Positions 1-5,274 of a stretch of DNA of 13,417 nt are shown here, piece after piece. The translations under genes and the position numbers were made by a program. Location of the stretch: assembly GCA_050258575.1 (NCBI GenBank), contig JBLMYZ010000022.1, positions 1 through 13,417 on the forward strand, in the 5' to 3' direction. The stretch comes from JAPUDS01 sp050258575. GTDB taxonomy: Bacteria > Patescibacteriota > Saccharimonadia > Saccharimonadales > Saccharimonadaceae. Position 1 is the first letter of the stretch. Each line of letters starts with the position of its first letter. The notes below the pieces were generated by a model. That model was given only the letters and a program-made list of their open reading frames with translations. It was not told the DNA's origin and did no database searches.

Positions 1-185
1 GGCGCACCGTTGTACATTTTACTTAAAACCTTGAGCCGCTCGTCAGGGACGGGGACAATACCAGTGTTTGGTTCAATTGTCGCAAATGGATAGTTCGCCG
101 CCAGTACATCGGCGTCGGTGAGGGCGTTAAATAGCGTCGATTTGCCAACGTTCGGCAGTCCGACAATAGCGATAGAGAGGCTCAT
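1..185 (-). CDS. ychF: Ribosome-binding ATPase YchF, 5' part (runs off the window)
   Basis: Only the first 61 codons are present; the gene continues past base 1. Translation from ATG at 185 begins MSLSIAIVGLPNVGKST, a G1/P-loop of the Obg-like GTPase/ATPase family, and continues with NYPFATIEPNTGIVPVPDERL, the segment that follows the P-loop in YchF/OLA1. YchF is known as a cytosolic ATPase that binds ribosomes; that role is family knowledge. A -10-like TACTAT lies 6 nt before the ATG and there is no Shine-Dalgarno sequence, so the mRNA is probably leaderless. The upstream gene on the same strand (the recombinase) stops at 201, so this promoter fills the 15-nt gap between the two. Identity is secure from the N-terminus alone. 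Confidence 0.93.
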   Translation of the reverse strand, partial: MSLSIAIVGLPNVGKSTLFNALTDADVLAANYPFATIEPNTGIVPVPDERLKVLSKMYNGA

Positions 186-200
186 GACTCTATAGTACCA
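186..200 (-). promoter_or_regulatory. -10 promoter element of ychF
   Basis: On the minus strand TGG precedes TACTAT (197 to 192), an extended -10 arrangement. The hexamer is followed by AGAGTC and the ATG of ychF. No good -35 hexamer is visible. The predicted transcription start coincides with the start codon. Confidence 0.55.
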
Positions 201-1118
201 TTATTTCTGCTTGGTACGGTGGAACTTTTGGTGAACCTCGCGCAGGTGCGGGTCGGTAACGTGGGTATAAACCTGGGTTGTTTGGATGTTGCTATGGCCG
301 AGCATACTCTGGACGCTGCGCAGATCAGCGCCGTTCATGAGTAGGTCAGTGGCAAACGAGTGCCGCAGGGTATGAGGCGACACGTGTTTAGTGATACCTG
401 CCTGCTGCGCATAACGTTGTAAAATTCGTTGCACTGAACGCGGGGTTAAACGAAAACTCTCGCCCTTTTCGTCGCCAGTTTTACTGCCGCTGTAGCGGAT
501 AAACAGAGGAACAGCCTGGTCAGTTCGTGTTGTGAGATATCGAGCCAGCCACTCGGTTGCTTCCGGGCTCACAAACACCGGCCGATCTTTCTGTCCTTTG
601 CCGCGCACCATGAACTCACCGCGGTTGAGGTTGATATGATCGCGGTTTAGGTTGGTGAGTTCGCTGACGCGCAGTCCGCTGGAAAACAAAAGCTCGACGA
701 TCGCTCGGTCACGCAAGCCTTGTGTGGACTGGGTGTCGATAGCGTCGAGCAAACGCAGTGTTTCCTCTGTTGTTAAAAACCCAACTTGTTTTTTGCGAAT
801 ACGCGGCAGCTCAATTTTCTCTGGCGTTAAGGTAGTAATGTTGCGTTTTGAACAATACGTCAAAAAACTACGCAGCGCGATAAGATGGTACGCCTGGGTG
901 ATAGGCGAGAGGGCGACGTTGTTGTCGTTGGTATAGCGGTTCAGCCAGAGGCGGTATTTGCGAACCAATTCTGATGTAATTTTGTCAACTTCTATATCGC
1001 CCGCAAATTCTACTAGCCGCTCGAGGTAAAGATGGTAATTTTCGGCAGTTTTTTGACTACGCCCGCGTTCGACTTCGAGCGATTCAACAAAATCCATAAT
1101 CAACTCCGATAAAAACAT
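201..1118 (-). CDS. xerC/D: Tyrosine site-specific recombinase, XerC/XerD type
   Basis: 305 residues, the usual length for Xer recombinases. The N-terminal SAM-like DNA-binding domain covers about residues 1-95. The catalytic domain carries the complete active site: Arg150 (SSGLRVSEL), Lys174 (GKGQKDRP), His249 and Arg252 (HTLRHSFAT), His275 (LGHSNIQTT) and the nucleophile Tyr284 (YTHV). Xer proteins resolve chromosome dimers at dif during division. Phage or integron integrases share the fold, but the compact length and housekeeping setting favour Xer. Whether it corresponds to XerC or XerD cannot be decided from sequence. The start at 1118 sits 6 nt after a TACAAT box with no Shine-Dalgarno sequence; a second ATG at 1097 is possible. 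It is divergent from uppP and runs toward ychF. Confidence 0.9.
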   Translation of the reverse strand: MFLSELIMDFVESLEVERGRSQKTAENYHLYLERLVEFAGDIEVDKITSELVRKYRLWLNRYTNDNNVALSPITQAYHLIALRSFLTYCSKRNITTLTPEKIELPRIRKKQVGFLTTEETLRLLDAIDTQSTQGLRDRAIVELLFSSGLRVSELTNLNRDHINLNRGEFMVRGKGQKDRPVFVSPEATEWLARYLTTRTDQAVPLFIRYSGSKTGDEKGESFRLTPRSVQRILQRYAQQAGITKHVSPHTLRHSFATDLLMNGADLRSVQSMLGHSNIQTTQVYTHVTDPHLREVHQKFHRTKQK

Positions 1119-1153
1119 GTCTCTATTGTACCGCCGTAAGCGGTATTTTGCAT
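1119..1153 (-). promoter_or_regulatory. Promoter of the xer gene
   Basis: Minus-strand TACAAT (1130 to 1125) lies 6 nt before the ATG at 1118. A weak -35 (ATGCAA, 1153 to 1148) is 17 nt upstream and overlaps the -35 of the divergent uppP promoter. This suggests a leaderless mRNA and a compact shared promoter region. Confidence 0.5.
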
Positions 1154-1184
1154 ACAGTCTGCGGAGTTGTATACTAAAGCAGAT
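1148..1184 (+). promoter_or_regulatory. Promoter of uppP
   Basis: TTGCAT (1148-1153), a 16-nt spacer and TATACT (1170-1175) lie 9 nt before the ATG at 1185. The predicted start site falls within about 3 nt of the start codon, leaving no room for a Shine-Dalgarno sequence. Confidence 0.6.
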
Positions 1185-1979
1185 ATGACGACGATCGATG
1201 GAATTATTTTAGGTGCTGTACAGGGACTGACCGAATTTATCCCGGTGTCGAGTTCTGGACATGTGATTCTCATGGAATATCTGCTGAGCGGCGCTAGCAG
1301 CCACTTGTTTGTCGAATGGATTAACGTTGGGACGGTGCTGGCACTTTTGGTCTTTTTCCGCCGCCGTATCTGGAGTATTTTGCAAGATATTGTCGTAAAG
1401 AAAGATTATCGGTTAGCGCGAAATATCGTAGTCGCTTGTTTGCCGGCTGGGGTACTGGGGTTTGTGTTGTCAGATTTTATCAGCGAAGCGGCGTTTTTCA
1501 CTAGTGTGTGGACGGTTGTTGGAGCGCTCGTCGTGCTCGGTGTTGTTATGATCGTTATCGAGAAATTACCGCGGCTGTCTGAGGTGTCGTCGCTCGGCAA
1601 ATTGTCGTGGCGGCGGGCGCTGGCGATCGGCTGCGCGCAGGTTCTCGCGCTTGTTCCTGGCACGTCACGTTCTGGGAGCACGATTGTCGCTGGTCGCTTG
1701 CTAGGACTAGATCGAGCTCGAGCAGCCGAGTTTAGTTTTCTTATCTCTATTCCGATCATGCTGGGCGTACTCCTAAAACTCGTCGTCAAAGCCAGTGACC
1801 GCGCGTATTTTGTCGACAACGCGGTACTGCTCGTTGTTGCGAATATCGTGGCATTTGCCGCAGGCCTGGCCGCTGTCGGGTTTCTCATGAAGTTTCTCGA
1901 AAGACATCAGCTCGCCGTGTTCGGTTGGTATCGTCTCGCGCTTGCTCTAGTCATTGCTACGGTTCTTTTGGTACAATAA
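1185..1979 (+). CDS. uppP: Undecaprenyl-diphosphate phosphatase UppP/BacA
   Basis: 264 residues, normal for the family and strongly hydrophobic with several membrane helices. The two signatures are present: GAVQGLTEFIPVSSSGH (residues 10-26, with Glu17, the serine cluster and His26) and VPGTSRSGST (157-166, with Arg162). The enzyme dephosphorylates undecaprenyl diphosphate to recycle the lipid carrier for peptidoglycan and other surface polymers. The start was placed at ATG 1185 because the alternative TTG at 1167 lies before and through the -10 box; the ATG protein begins with the usual short lead into the first motif. The gene is divergent from xer. The stop at 1977-1979 overlaps a possible TACAAT -10 (1972-1977) for ndk. 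Confidence 0.93.
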   Translation: MTTIDGIILGAVQGLTEFIPVSSSGHVILMEYLLSGASSHLFVEWINVGTVLALLVFFRRRIWSILQDIVVKKDYRLARNIVVACLPAGVLGFVLSDFISEAAFFTSVWTVVGALVVLGVVMIVIEKLPRLSEVSSLGKLSWRRALAIGCAQVLALVPGTSRSGSTIVAGRLLGLDRARAAEFSFLISIPIMLGVLLKLVVKASDRAYFVDNAVLLVVANIVAFAAGLAAVGFLMKFLERHQLAVFGWYRLALALVIATVLLVQ

Positions 1980-2017
1980 CGGGGTAGAGCACAATCATCT
2001 AACGAAGGGAGCGGCGC

Positions 2018-2641
2018 ATGTCGACACATCCGGTAGTACAAAAAATCAAATTTGAGCGTACGTTTGCAATGATCAAGCCCGACGGCGTAATGCGCGGCGT
2101 GGTTGGCGACGTGATTCACCGTTTCGAAAAGGTCGGTTTGAAGATTGTTGCGATCAAAATGCTCACTCCAACAGAGGAAATGGTTCGTCAGCACTACCCT
2201 ATGAACGACGACGCCTGGGTGGGGCGGTTAGGCGACAAAGCTGTGTCGGGTTTTGAATCACTCGAGTGCAGTGTGCAAGATGTTCTTGGCACAGATGACC
2301 GCATGAAACTTGGCAAAGACGTCACGAACGCTCTGGTTGAATACATGACCTCTGGTCCTGTGGTGGCGATGGTGGTGGAGGGCATTCAGGCCATTGACAT
2401 GGTGCGCAAACTTTGCGGCCATACGCTGCCGTTTAAAGCCGACGTCGGGACGATTCGCGGCGACTACTCAGTTGACAGTCCGTCGGTCGCGAACGCCGAA
2501 CAGCGGTCTATTCATAACATTATCCATGCGTCAGAAAATGCCGCCGAGGCTGCTAACGAGATCAACCTCTGGTTTAAAGGCGAAAAGATCCCGAGCTACC
2601 GTCTGACAAGCGAAGAAGTGATGTACTCACGGTACTATTAG
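2018..2641 (+). CDS. ndk: Nucleoside diphosphate kinase with an internal insertion
   Basis: NDK transfers a gamma-phosphate between NTPs and NDPs through a phosphohistidine. The protein opens with RTFAMIKPDGVMRG (Lys20 corresponds to the conserved active-site lysine), continues with MTSGPVVAMVVEG and GTIRGDY, and carries the catalytic histidine His170 in NIIHASEN, followed by EINLWF. At 207 residues it is well above the roughly 140 typical of bacterial NDK. The extra length sits mainly at about residues 62-105, between the first alpha/beta unit and MTSGP, where ordinary NDKs have about 20 residues, plus short extensions at both ends. The active site is intact, so activity is expected. A Shine-Dalgarno-like AAGGGAG (2005-2011) precedes the ATG, unlike the leaderless neighbours. 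Confidence 0.94.
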   Translation: MSTHPVVQKIKFERTFAMIKPDGVMRGVVGDVIHRFEKVGLKIVAIKMLTPTEEMVRQHYPMNDDAWVGRLGDKAVSGFESLECSVQDVLGTDDRMKLGKDVTNALVEYMTSGPVVAMVVEGIQAIDMVRKLCGHTLPFKADVGTIRGDYSVDSPSVANAEQRSIHNIIHASENAAEAANEINLWFKGEKIPSYRLTSEEVMYSRYY

Positions 2642-2646
2642 CGCCA

Positions 2647-2688
2647 CAGGGTTTCTCGAGCGGCGACGCAGCGAACAGAGAAACCCTG
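2647..2688 (+). terminator. Perfect 11-bp hairpin downstream of ndk
   Basis: CAGGGTTTCTC (2647-2657) pairs exactly with GAGAAACCCTG (2678-2688) across a 20-nt loop. No T-run follows, so it is not a classical intrinsic terminator. It may end or stabilise the ndk mRNA, or lie in the leader of tRNA-Arg, because a TACTAT box (2633-2638) at the ndk stop could drive the tRNA. Confidence 0.5.
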
Positions 2689-2694
2689 GCATAT

Positions 2695-2769
2695 GTCCCG
2701 GTAGTTCAACGGATAGAATAACTCCGTCCTAAGGAGCAGATATAGGTTCGATTCCTATCCGGGATACCA
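2695..2769 (+). tRNA. tRNA-Arg (anticodon CCT)
   Basis: The acceptor arm GTCCCGG pairs with CCGGGAT (one G-U), followed by discriminator A and encoded CCA. The T-arm is ATAGG TTCGATT CCTAT. The anticodon loop GTCCTAA gives CCT, reading AGG, and the overall sequence resembles bacterial tRNA-Arg(CCT). The last 18 nt recur exactly at 2912-2929. Confidence 0.93.
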
Positions 2770-2808
2770 ACGAAAACGTCAGCCCTTTGGGGCTGATCTT
2801 TTCGTTGG
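2767..2808 (+). terminator. Long two-part terminator hairpin after tRNA-Arg
   Basis: An outer stem CCAACGAAAA (2767-2776) pairs perfectly with TTTTCGTTGG (2799-2808), and an inner stem TCAGCCC/GGGCTGA encloses a 4-nt loop. The CC of the tRNA CCA end forms the base of the stem. The A-tract and T-tract arms would allow termination on both strands. Confidence 0.85.
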
Positions 2809-2911
2809 TGGTTCGCACTAGCGAGTGAGAACCGTATCAGGTTCGGTGGAGCGAGCAAAGGAAGCGAAAGCTTGCTTTCGACCCTTTGAGAGCGAAGGAG
2901 GCGGAGCCGAT
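2809..2911. other. Hairpin-rich spacer between the two tRNA-Arg end copies
   Basis: No convincing gene is present. It holds an imperfect hairpin with arms GGTTC/GAACC and CACT/AGTG (2810-2833) and a perfect CGAAAGC-TT-GCTTTCG hairpin (2865-2880). The rest is purine-rich, with repeated short GCGA/GCGAAG-type words. Together with the flanking 18-nt direct repeat it resembles a short inserted or duplicated segment. Confidence 0.5.
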
Positions 2912-2929
2912 TTCCTATCCGGGATACCA
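2912..2929 (+). repeat. Second copy of the tRNA-Arg 3' end
   Basis: 18 nt identical to 2752-2769, the 3' T-arm strand, acceptor strand and CCA of tRNA-Arg(CCT). Three further bases upstream (CGA) also match if one extra T is allowed. The copies are 142 nt apart in the same orientation. No matching 5' half exists here, so it is not a second tRNA. It may be a remnant attachment site or a local duplication. Confidence 0.85.
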
Positions 2930-2930
2930 G

Positions 2931-2949
2931 TTTTGCTATAATAAAGTAT
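2931..2949 (+). promoter_or_regulatory. Extended -10 promoter of the PH-domain gene
   Basis: TTTTGC-TATAAT (TATAAT at 2937-2942) ends 7 nt before the ATG at 2950. No -35 is visible; its place is taken by the duplicated tRNA end. The TTTGCTAT(A/G)AT word is shared with three tRNA promoters in this window. The mRNA is predicted to be leaderless. Confidence 0.7.
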
Positions 2950-3465
2950 ATGGAACGATTTGACGGCCAGCGCGAAGACGAGGAAGTTCTGTTTGTGTTT
3001 CGCCGCCATATTATCGCCATGCGGCGCGGGTTTTATGGCCTACTTATCCCGTTTGCCCTGGGGTCGATCCCGTACATACTCATGCCAGACAGTTTTTGGC
3101 TACTCTGGTTGGCGTTAGGCGGGTTTGTGCTAGGGCTGTTGCTGTTTTTTTACCACTGGATCGGCTGGTTTTACAGTATATTTATCGTCACTAACCAACG
3201 GATTCAGCAAACATCGCAAAGCGGTGTCTTTGGTAAGTCAGTCATCGACCTAAGTCTGTCGAAAATCCAGAACATAAGCTATAATATCCCTGGGTTTAGC
3301 GGCGAAATATTTGGGTTTGGCACGATTGTGGTCCAAACCTATGTCGGCGATCTTATCATCGACAAAGTAGAAAAGCCGGAGAAAACGTACAATAAGCTCC
3401 AAAAAGCGGTCTATGAAAACGGGGGCAAGGAACGAGAAAACGATGAAGAACTACCTGAAGCGTAA
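2950..3465 (+). CDS. PH-domain (bPH2/YdbS-like) membrane protein
   Basis: 171 residues. After a charged N-terminus there are two membrane helices (about 27-46 and 49-70), then a bacterial PH-like domain at about 71-155 whose features are YSIFIVTNQRI, the segment VIDLSLSKIQNIS and a strand GFGTIVVQT. The tail (156-171) is highly charged. Two helices followed by such a domain is the layout of DUF304/bPH2 proteins, whose biochemical role is not established. The start is ATG 2950, 7 nt after TATAAT. The 3' end overlaps the next gene: the foldase ATG at 3443 lies inside it, which points to translational coupling and a shared membrane-related operon. Confidence 0.8.
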   Translation: MERFDGQREDEEVLFVFRRHIIAMRRGFYGLLIPFALGSIPYILMPDSFWLLWLALGGFVLGLLLFFYHWIGWFYSIFIVTNQRIQQTSQSGVFGKSVIDLSLSKIQNISYNIPGFSGEIFGFGTIVVQTYVGDLIIDKVEKPEKTYNKLQKAVYENGGKERENDEELPEA

Positions 3466-4495
3466 ACCAAAAAAAGCGCTCGACGAAGACAAAACGCCGG
3501 CGCGTATTACCAACGAGACGGTCGCTGAACATCGCGAACAGGTGTTAGCGGGCGGCCGCAAGTTCAAATATCCGCGTCAGTATCAAAAACATAAACTAGT
3601 GATCAACAGTATTGCGATCGGCATAGTGGCGATCGTACTCCTGCTGGTTGTCGCTTGGCAGCAGCTCTATGTTGCTCAGAGCTCCAGTGGTATCTTGTAC
3701 CGCATGACACAACTTATCCCCGTCCATGTAGCCTCTGTTGACGGCGAGCCAGTACGCTACAGCGACTACCTCAGCCGCTACCGCAGTTCGTTGTTCTACT
3801 ATCGCAAATACGACGCCCTTAACGAAACCTCAGCAGATGGCGGCCGCCAGGCTGAATACACCAAACGTCAAGAGCTTACCAACGCTGAAAAAGCCGCTTT
3901 TGCTCGCAAGCTCGCTCCGTCGCTCAAAGTAACGGTAACAAACAAAGAAGTCGACGATTTTATCAACGCTGACATTGCTGAGCAAGGTGTGAGCCTCCGT
4001 GCCTACGAGAACACGGTCCTCAGGAGTTACTATAACTGGTCGCTGAGTGAATATCGCGATATCGTCCAGTCTCGTCTTTTGCGCAAAAAGGTAAGTTTTG
4101 CTGTTGACGACGCTGCGCACGAGCGAGTTAAAACTATCCAGCAGGCACTGGCTGCCGGTGGTGATTTTGTGGCCGTTGCTAGACAGTACACTGACGACAC
4201 CGGAACACTAAAAGAGAACGGTGGTGATATGGGTAGTGTCGCACTGAACGTCAAAGACGCCGAAGGGTTGACAGCAGCCGCTGCGGCGCTCGAACCCGGT
4301 CAGCTCTCAGAACCAGTCGAGGGAACAAACGCATTGTATGTTCTCAAGCTAGTTTCGAAAGACACGACGAGCGTACACTATTTGCGTATCAAAGTTGACC
4401 TCACGGAGTTTGACAAACGTTTCGACCAGCTCCGCGCTGACGGCAAGATCAAAGAATACATCACCATCCAAGAAACCGAGACAGAGAAACGATAA
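3443..4495 (+). CDS. Membrane-anchored SurA/PrsA-like peptidyl-prolyl isomerase
   Basis: 350 residues from ATG 3443. A basic cytoplasmic N-terminus of about 50 residues precedes one membrane helix (about 52-73). A SurA-like helical chaperone region follows (about 95-220), then a parvulin domain (about 226-306) with the diagnostic GGDFVAVARQYTDD and NGGDMG motifs. A charged tail with a further helix ends the protein. Such foldases act outside the membrane on secreted proteins. An alternative ATG at 3413 would add 10 residues but has no ribosome site; 3443 has AAGGA at 3427-3431, somewhat distant. The gene overlaps the PH-domain gene by 23 nt. There is no lipobox cysteine, so anchoring is by the helix rather than lipidation. 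Confidence 0.85.
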   Translation: MKNYLKRKPKKALDEDKTPARITNETVAEHREQVLAGGRKFKYPRQYQKHKLVINSIAIGIVAIVLLLVVAWQQLYVAQSSSGILYRMTQLIPVHVASVDGEPVRYSDYLSRYRSSLFYYRKYDALNETSADGGRQAEYTKRQELTNAEKAAFARKLAPSLKVTVTNKEVDDFINADIAEQGVSLRAYENTVLRSYYNWSLSEYRDIVQSRLLRKKVSFAVDDAAHERVKTIQQALAAGGDFVAVARQYTDDTGTLKENGGDMGSVALNVKDAEGLTAAAAALEPGQLSEPVEGTNALYVLKLVSKDTTSVHYLRIKVDLTEFDKRFDQLRADGKIKEYITIQETETEKR

Positions 4496-4528
4496 GAACT
4501 CACGCGGCGAGTCACAGACTCGTTCAAA

Positions 4529-4551
4529 GAAAAAACCACCCATTCGGGCGG
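4529..4551 (-). terminator. Intrinsic terminator downstream of tRNA-Asp
   Basis: Read on the minus strand, CCGCCC-GAAT-GGGTGG is followed by six Ts. The stem has one G-U pair. It lies 24 nt past the tRNA-Asp CCA end. The same DNA on the plus strand is just past the foldase stop, but the T-run orientation fits minus-strand termination. Confidence 0.8.
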
Positions 4552-4574
4552 CAATTTCCAGAAAAATCCTATTT

Positions 4575-4652
4575 TGGCGGGCCCGACCGGATTCGAACCG
4601 GCGATCTCCTCCGTGACAGGGAGGCGTGATAGACCAGCTTCACTACGAGCCC
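4575..4652 (-). tRNA. tRNA-Asp (anticodon GTC)
   Basis: The acceptor GGGCTCG pairs with CGGGCCC, followed by discriminator G and encoded CCA. The anticodon stem CCTCC/GGAGG holds loop CTGTCAC, anticodon GTC. The T-loop is TTCGAAT. The precursor would carry a long leader, as the promoter lies about 70 nt upstream. Confidence 0.95.
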
Positions 4653-4722
4653 TCGCAAGAACGTGTGCTTCGCCTCTAGTGCAGTACGAAACAACAAAAC
4701 TAGCGATCAAACTAGCTTTGCC
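4653..4722 (-). other. Leader of the tRNA-Asp precursor
   Basis: Between the tRNA-Asp promoter and the tRNA lie about 64 transcribed nt. They contain a tandem GCTAGTTT repeat (minus strand; plus 4697-4704 and 4709-4716) and the 11-mer CAAAGCTAGTT that recurs upstream of tRNA-Val. No ORF is apparent. Confidence 0.45.
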
Positions 4723-4751
4723 ATCATAGCAAAAAACCTGTCACGACGCAA
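4723..4751 (-). promoter_or_regulatory. Promoter of tRNA-Asp
   Basis: Minus strand: TTGCGT (4751 to 4746), a 17-nt spacer and extended -10 TTTGC-TATGAT (hexamer 4728 to 4723). It is divergent from the tRNA-Thr promoter. Confidence 0.7.
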
Positions 4752-4777
4752 CAGGGAACAGGGCTGTTGTCTGTTGT
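4749..4777. repeat. Paired tandem heptamers between divergent tRNA promoters
   Basis: AACAGGG occurs twice in tandem (4750-4763), followed directly by CTGTTGT twice in tandem (4764-4777). CAACAG (4749-4754) and CTGTTG (4764-4769) form a 6-bp inverted repeat. It overlaps the upstream regions of both tRNA promoters. Confidence 0.5.
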
Positions 4778-4782
4778 CATAA

Positions 4783-4793
4783 TTTGCTATAAT
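4783..4793 (+). promoter_or_regulatory. Extended -10 promoter of tRNA-Thr and the following operon
   Basis: TTTGC-TATAAT (hexamer 4788-4793) is 17 nt before the tRNA 5' end. The -35 region is weak (TGTTGT at 4765-4770, 17-nt spacer). Because no other promoter lies between the tRNA and the gene at 4893, it probably also drives the membrane protein and glycosyltransferase genes. Confidence 0.7.
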
Positions 4794-4810
4794 ATCTCTC
4801 GCATAAATAT

Positions 4811-4886
4811 GCCACCTTAGCTCAGTTGGTAGAGCATCTCATTCGTAACGAGAAGGTCGCCAGTTCAATCCTGGCAGGTGGCTCCA
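4811..4886 (+). tRNA. tRNA-Thr (anticodon CGT)
   Basis: The acceptor GCCACCT pairs with AGGTGGC, then discriminator T and encoded CCA. The anticodon loop TTCGTAA gives CGT, reading ACG. The anticodon stem TCTCA/CGAGA has an A-C mismatch at the position next to the loop (31-39), where E. coli tRNA-Thr(CGT) has A-T. The discriminator T is the base predicted by the T-box upstream of thrS. Confidence 0.94.
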
Positions 4887-4892
4887 GAGCTT

Positions 4893-5267
4893 ATGAACAT
4901 ACGAACATCACTCGGTCTCGTCCTCAAAGAGCGCAGCTACGTTGTCGCCTGGATCGCCAATGGTCTTTTGCTGTTGTTATCTATCGTTCTCGCCGCTATC
5001 GAAATTCGACCAAATGATCTCCAAGTCCCTATTCGTTACAGCGCTTTTGGTATCACTAACATCTACCGCGCTCCGTGGTACGACGAGTTTTCGCTCCTCG
5101 GCCTGACGGTGCTAGTTTTTGTCCTTACTAGTCTGATAGGTCTGAAGCTCGCTCAGGTCAAAAGTGTGCAGTTTGCAACAGCCTACCTCTGGTTCATGGC
5201 GGCAATTATGGCAATCATCTTTTTCGTTTTGCTGGCGATCTTTCGTGTGATCGCGGTGGTAGGATAA
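4893..5267 (+). CDS. Small three-helix membrane protein of unknown function
   Basis: 124 residues from ATG 4893. Three predicted membrane helices (about 17-37, 66-86 and 95-122) are separated by a polar loop (about 38-65) containing NIYRAPWYDEF. I recognise no family. There is no Shine-Dalgarno sequence: the ATG comes 6 nt after the CCA of tRNA-Thr, so cutting the tRNA 3' end from a joint transcript would leave an mRNA with almost no leader. A longer reading starting at GTG 4878 lies within the tRNA acceptor stem and was rejected. The glycosyltransferase starts 7 nt after its stop, so the two are probably co-translated; a role as its membrane partner is inference only. Confidence 0.75.
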   Translation: MNIRTSLGLVLKERSYVVAWIANGLLLLLSIVLAAIEIRPNDLQVPIRYSAFGITNIYRAPWYDEFSLLGLTVLVFVLTSLIGLKLAQVKSVQFATAYLWFMAAIMAIIFFVLLAIFRVIAVVG

Positions 5268-5274
5268 CCAGCTC

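Noticed and set aside
1406..1888. 160-codon minus-strand open frame
   Set aside because: It is antisense to uppP, whose motifs are clear; no promoter or ribosome site supports it.
2912..2929. A second tRNA-Arg gene
   Set aside because: Only the 3' T-arm strand and acceptor strand are present; no D-arm or anticodon arm precedes it.
2706..3020. Minus-strand open frames over the tRNA-Arg region
   Set aside because: They run across the tRNA, its terminator and the duplicated end, and their composition reflects those elements.
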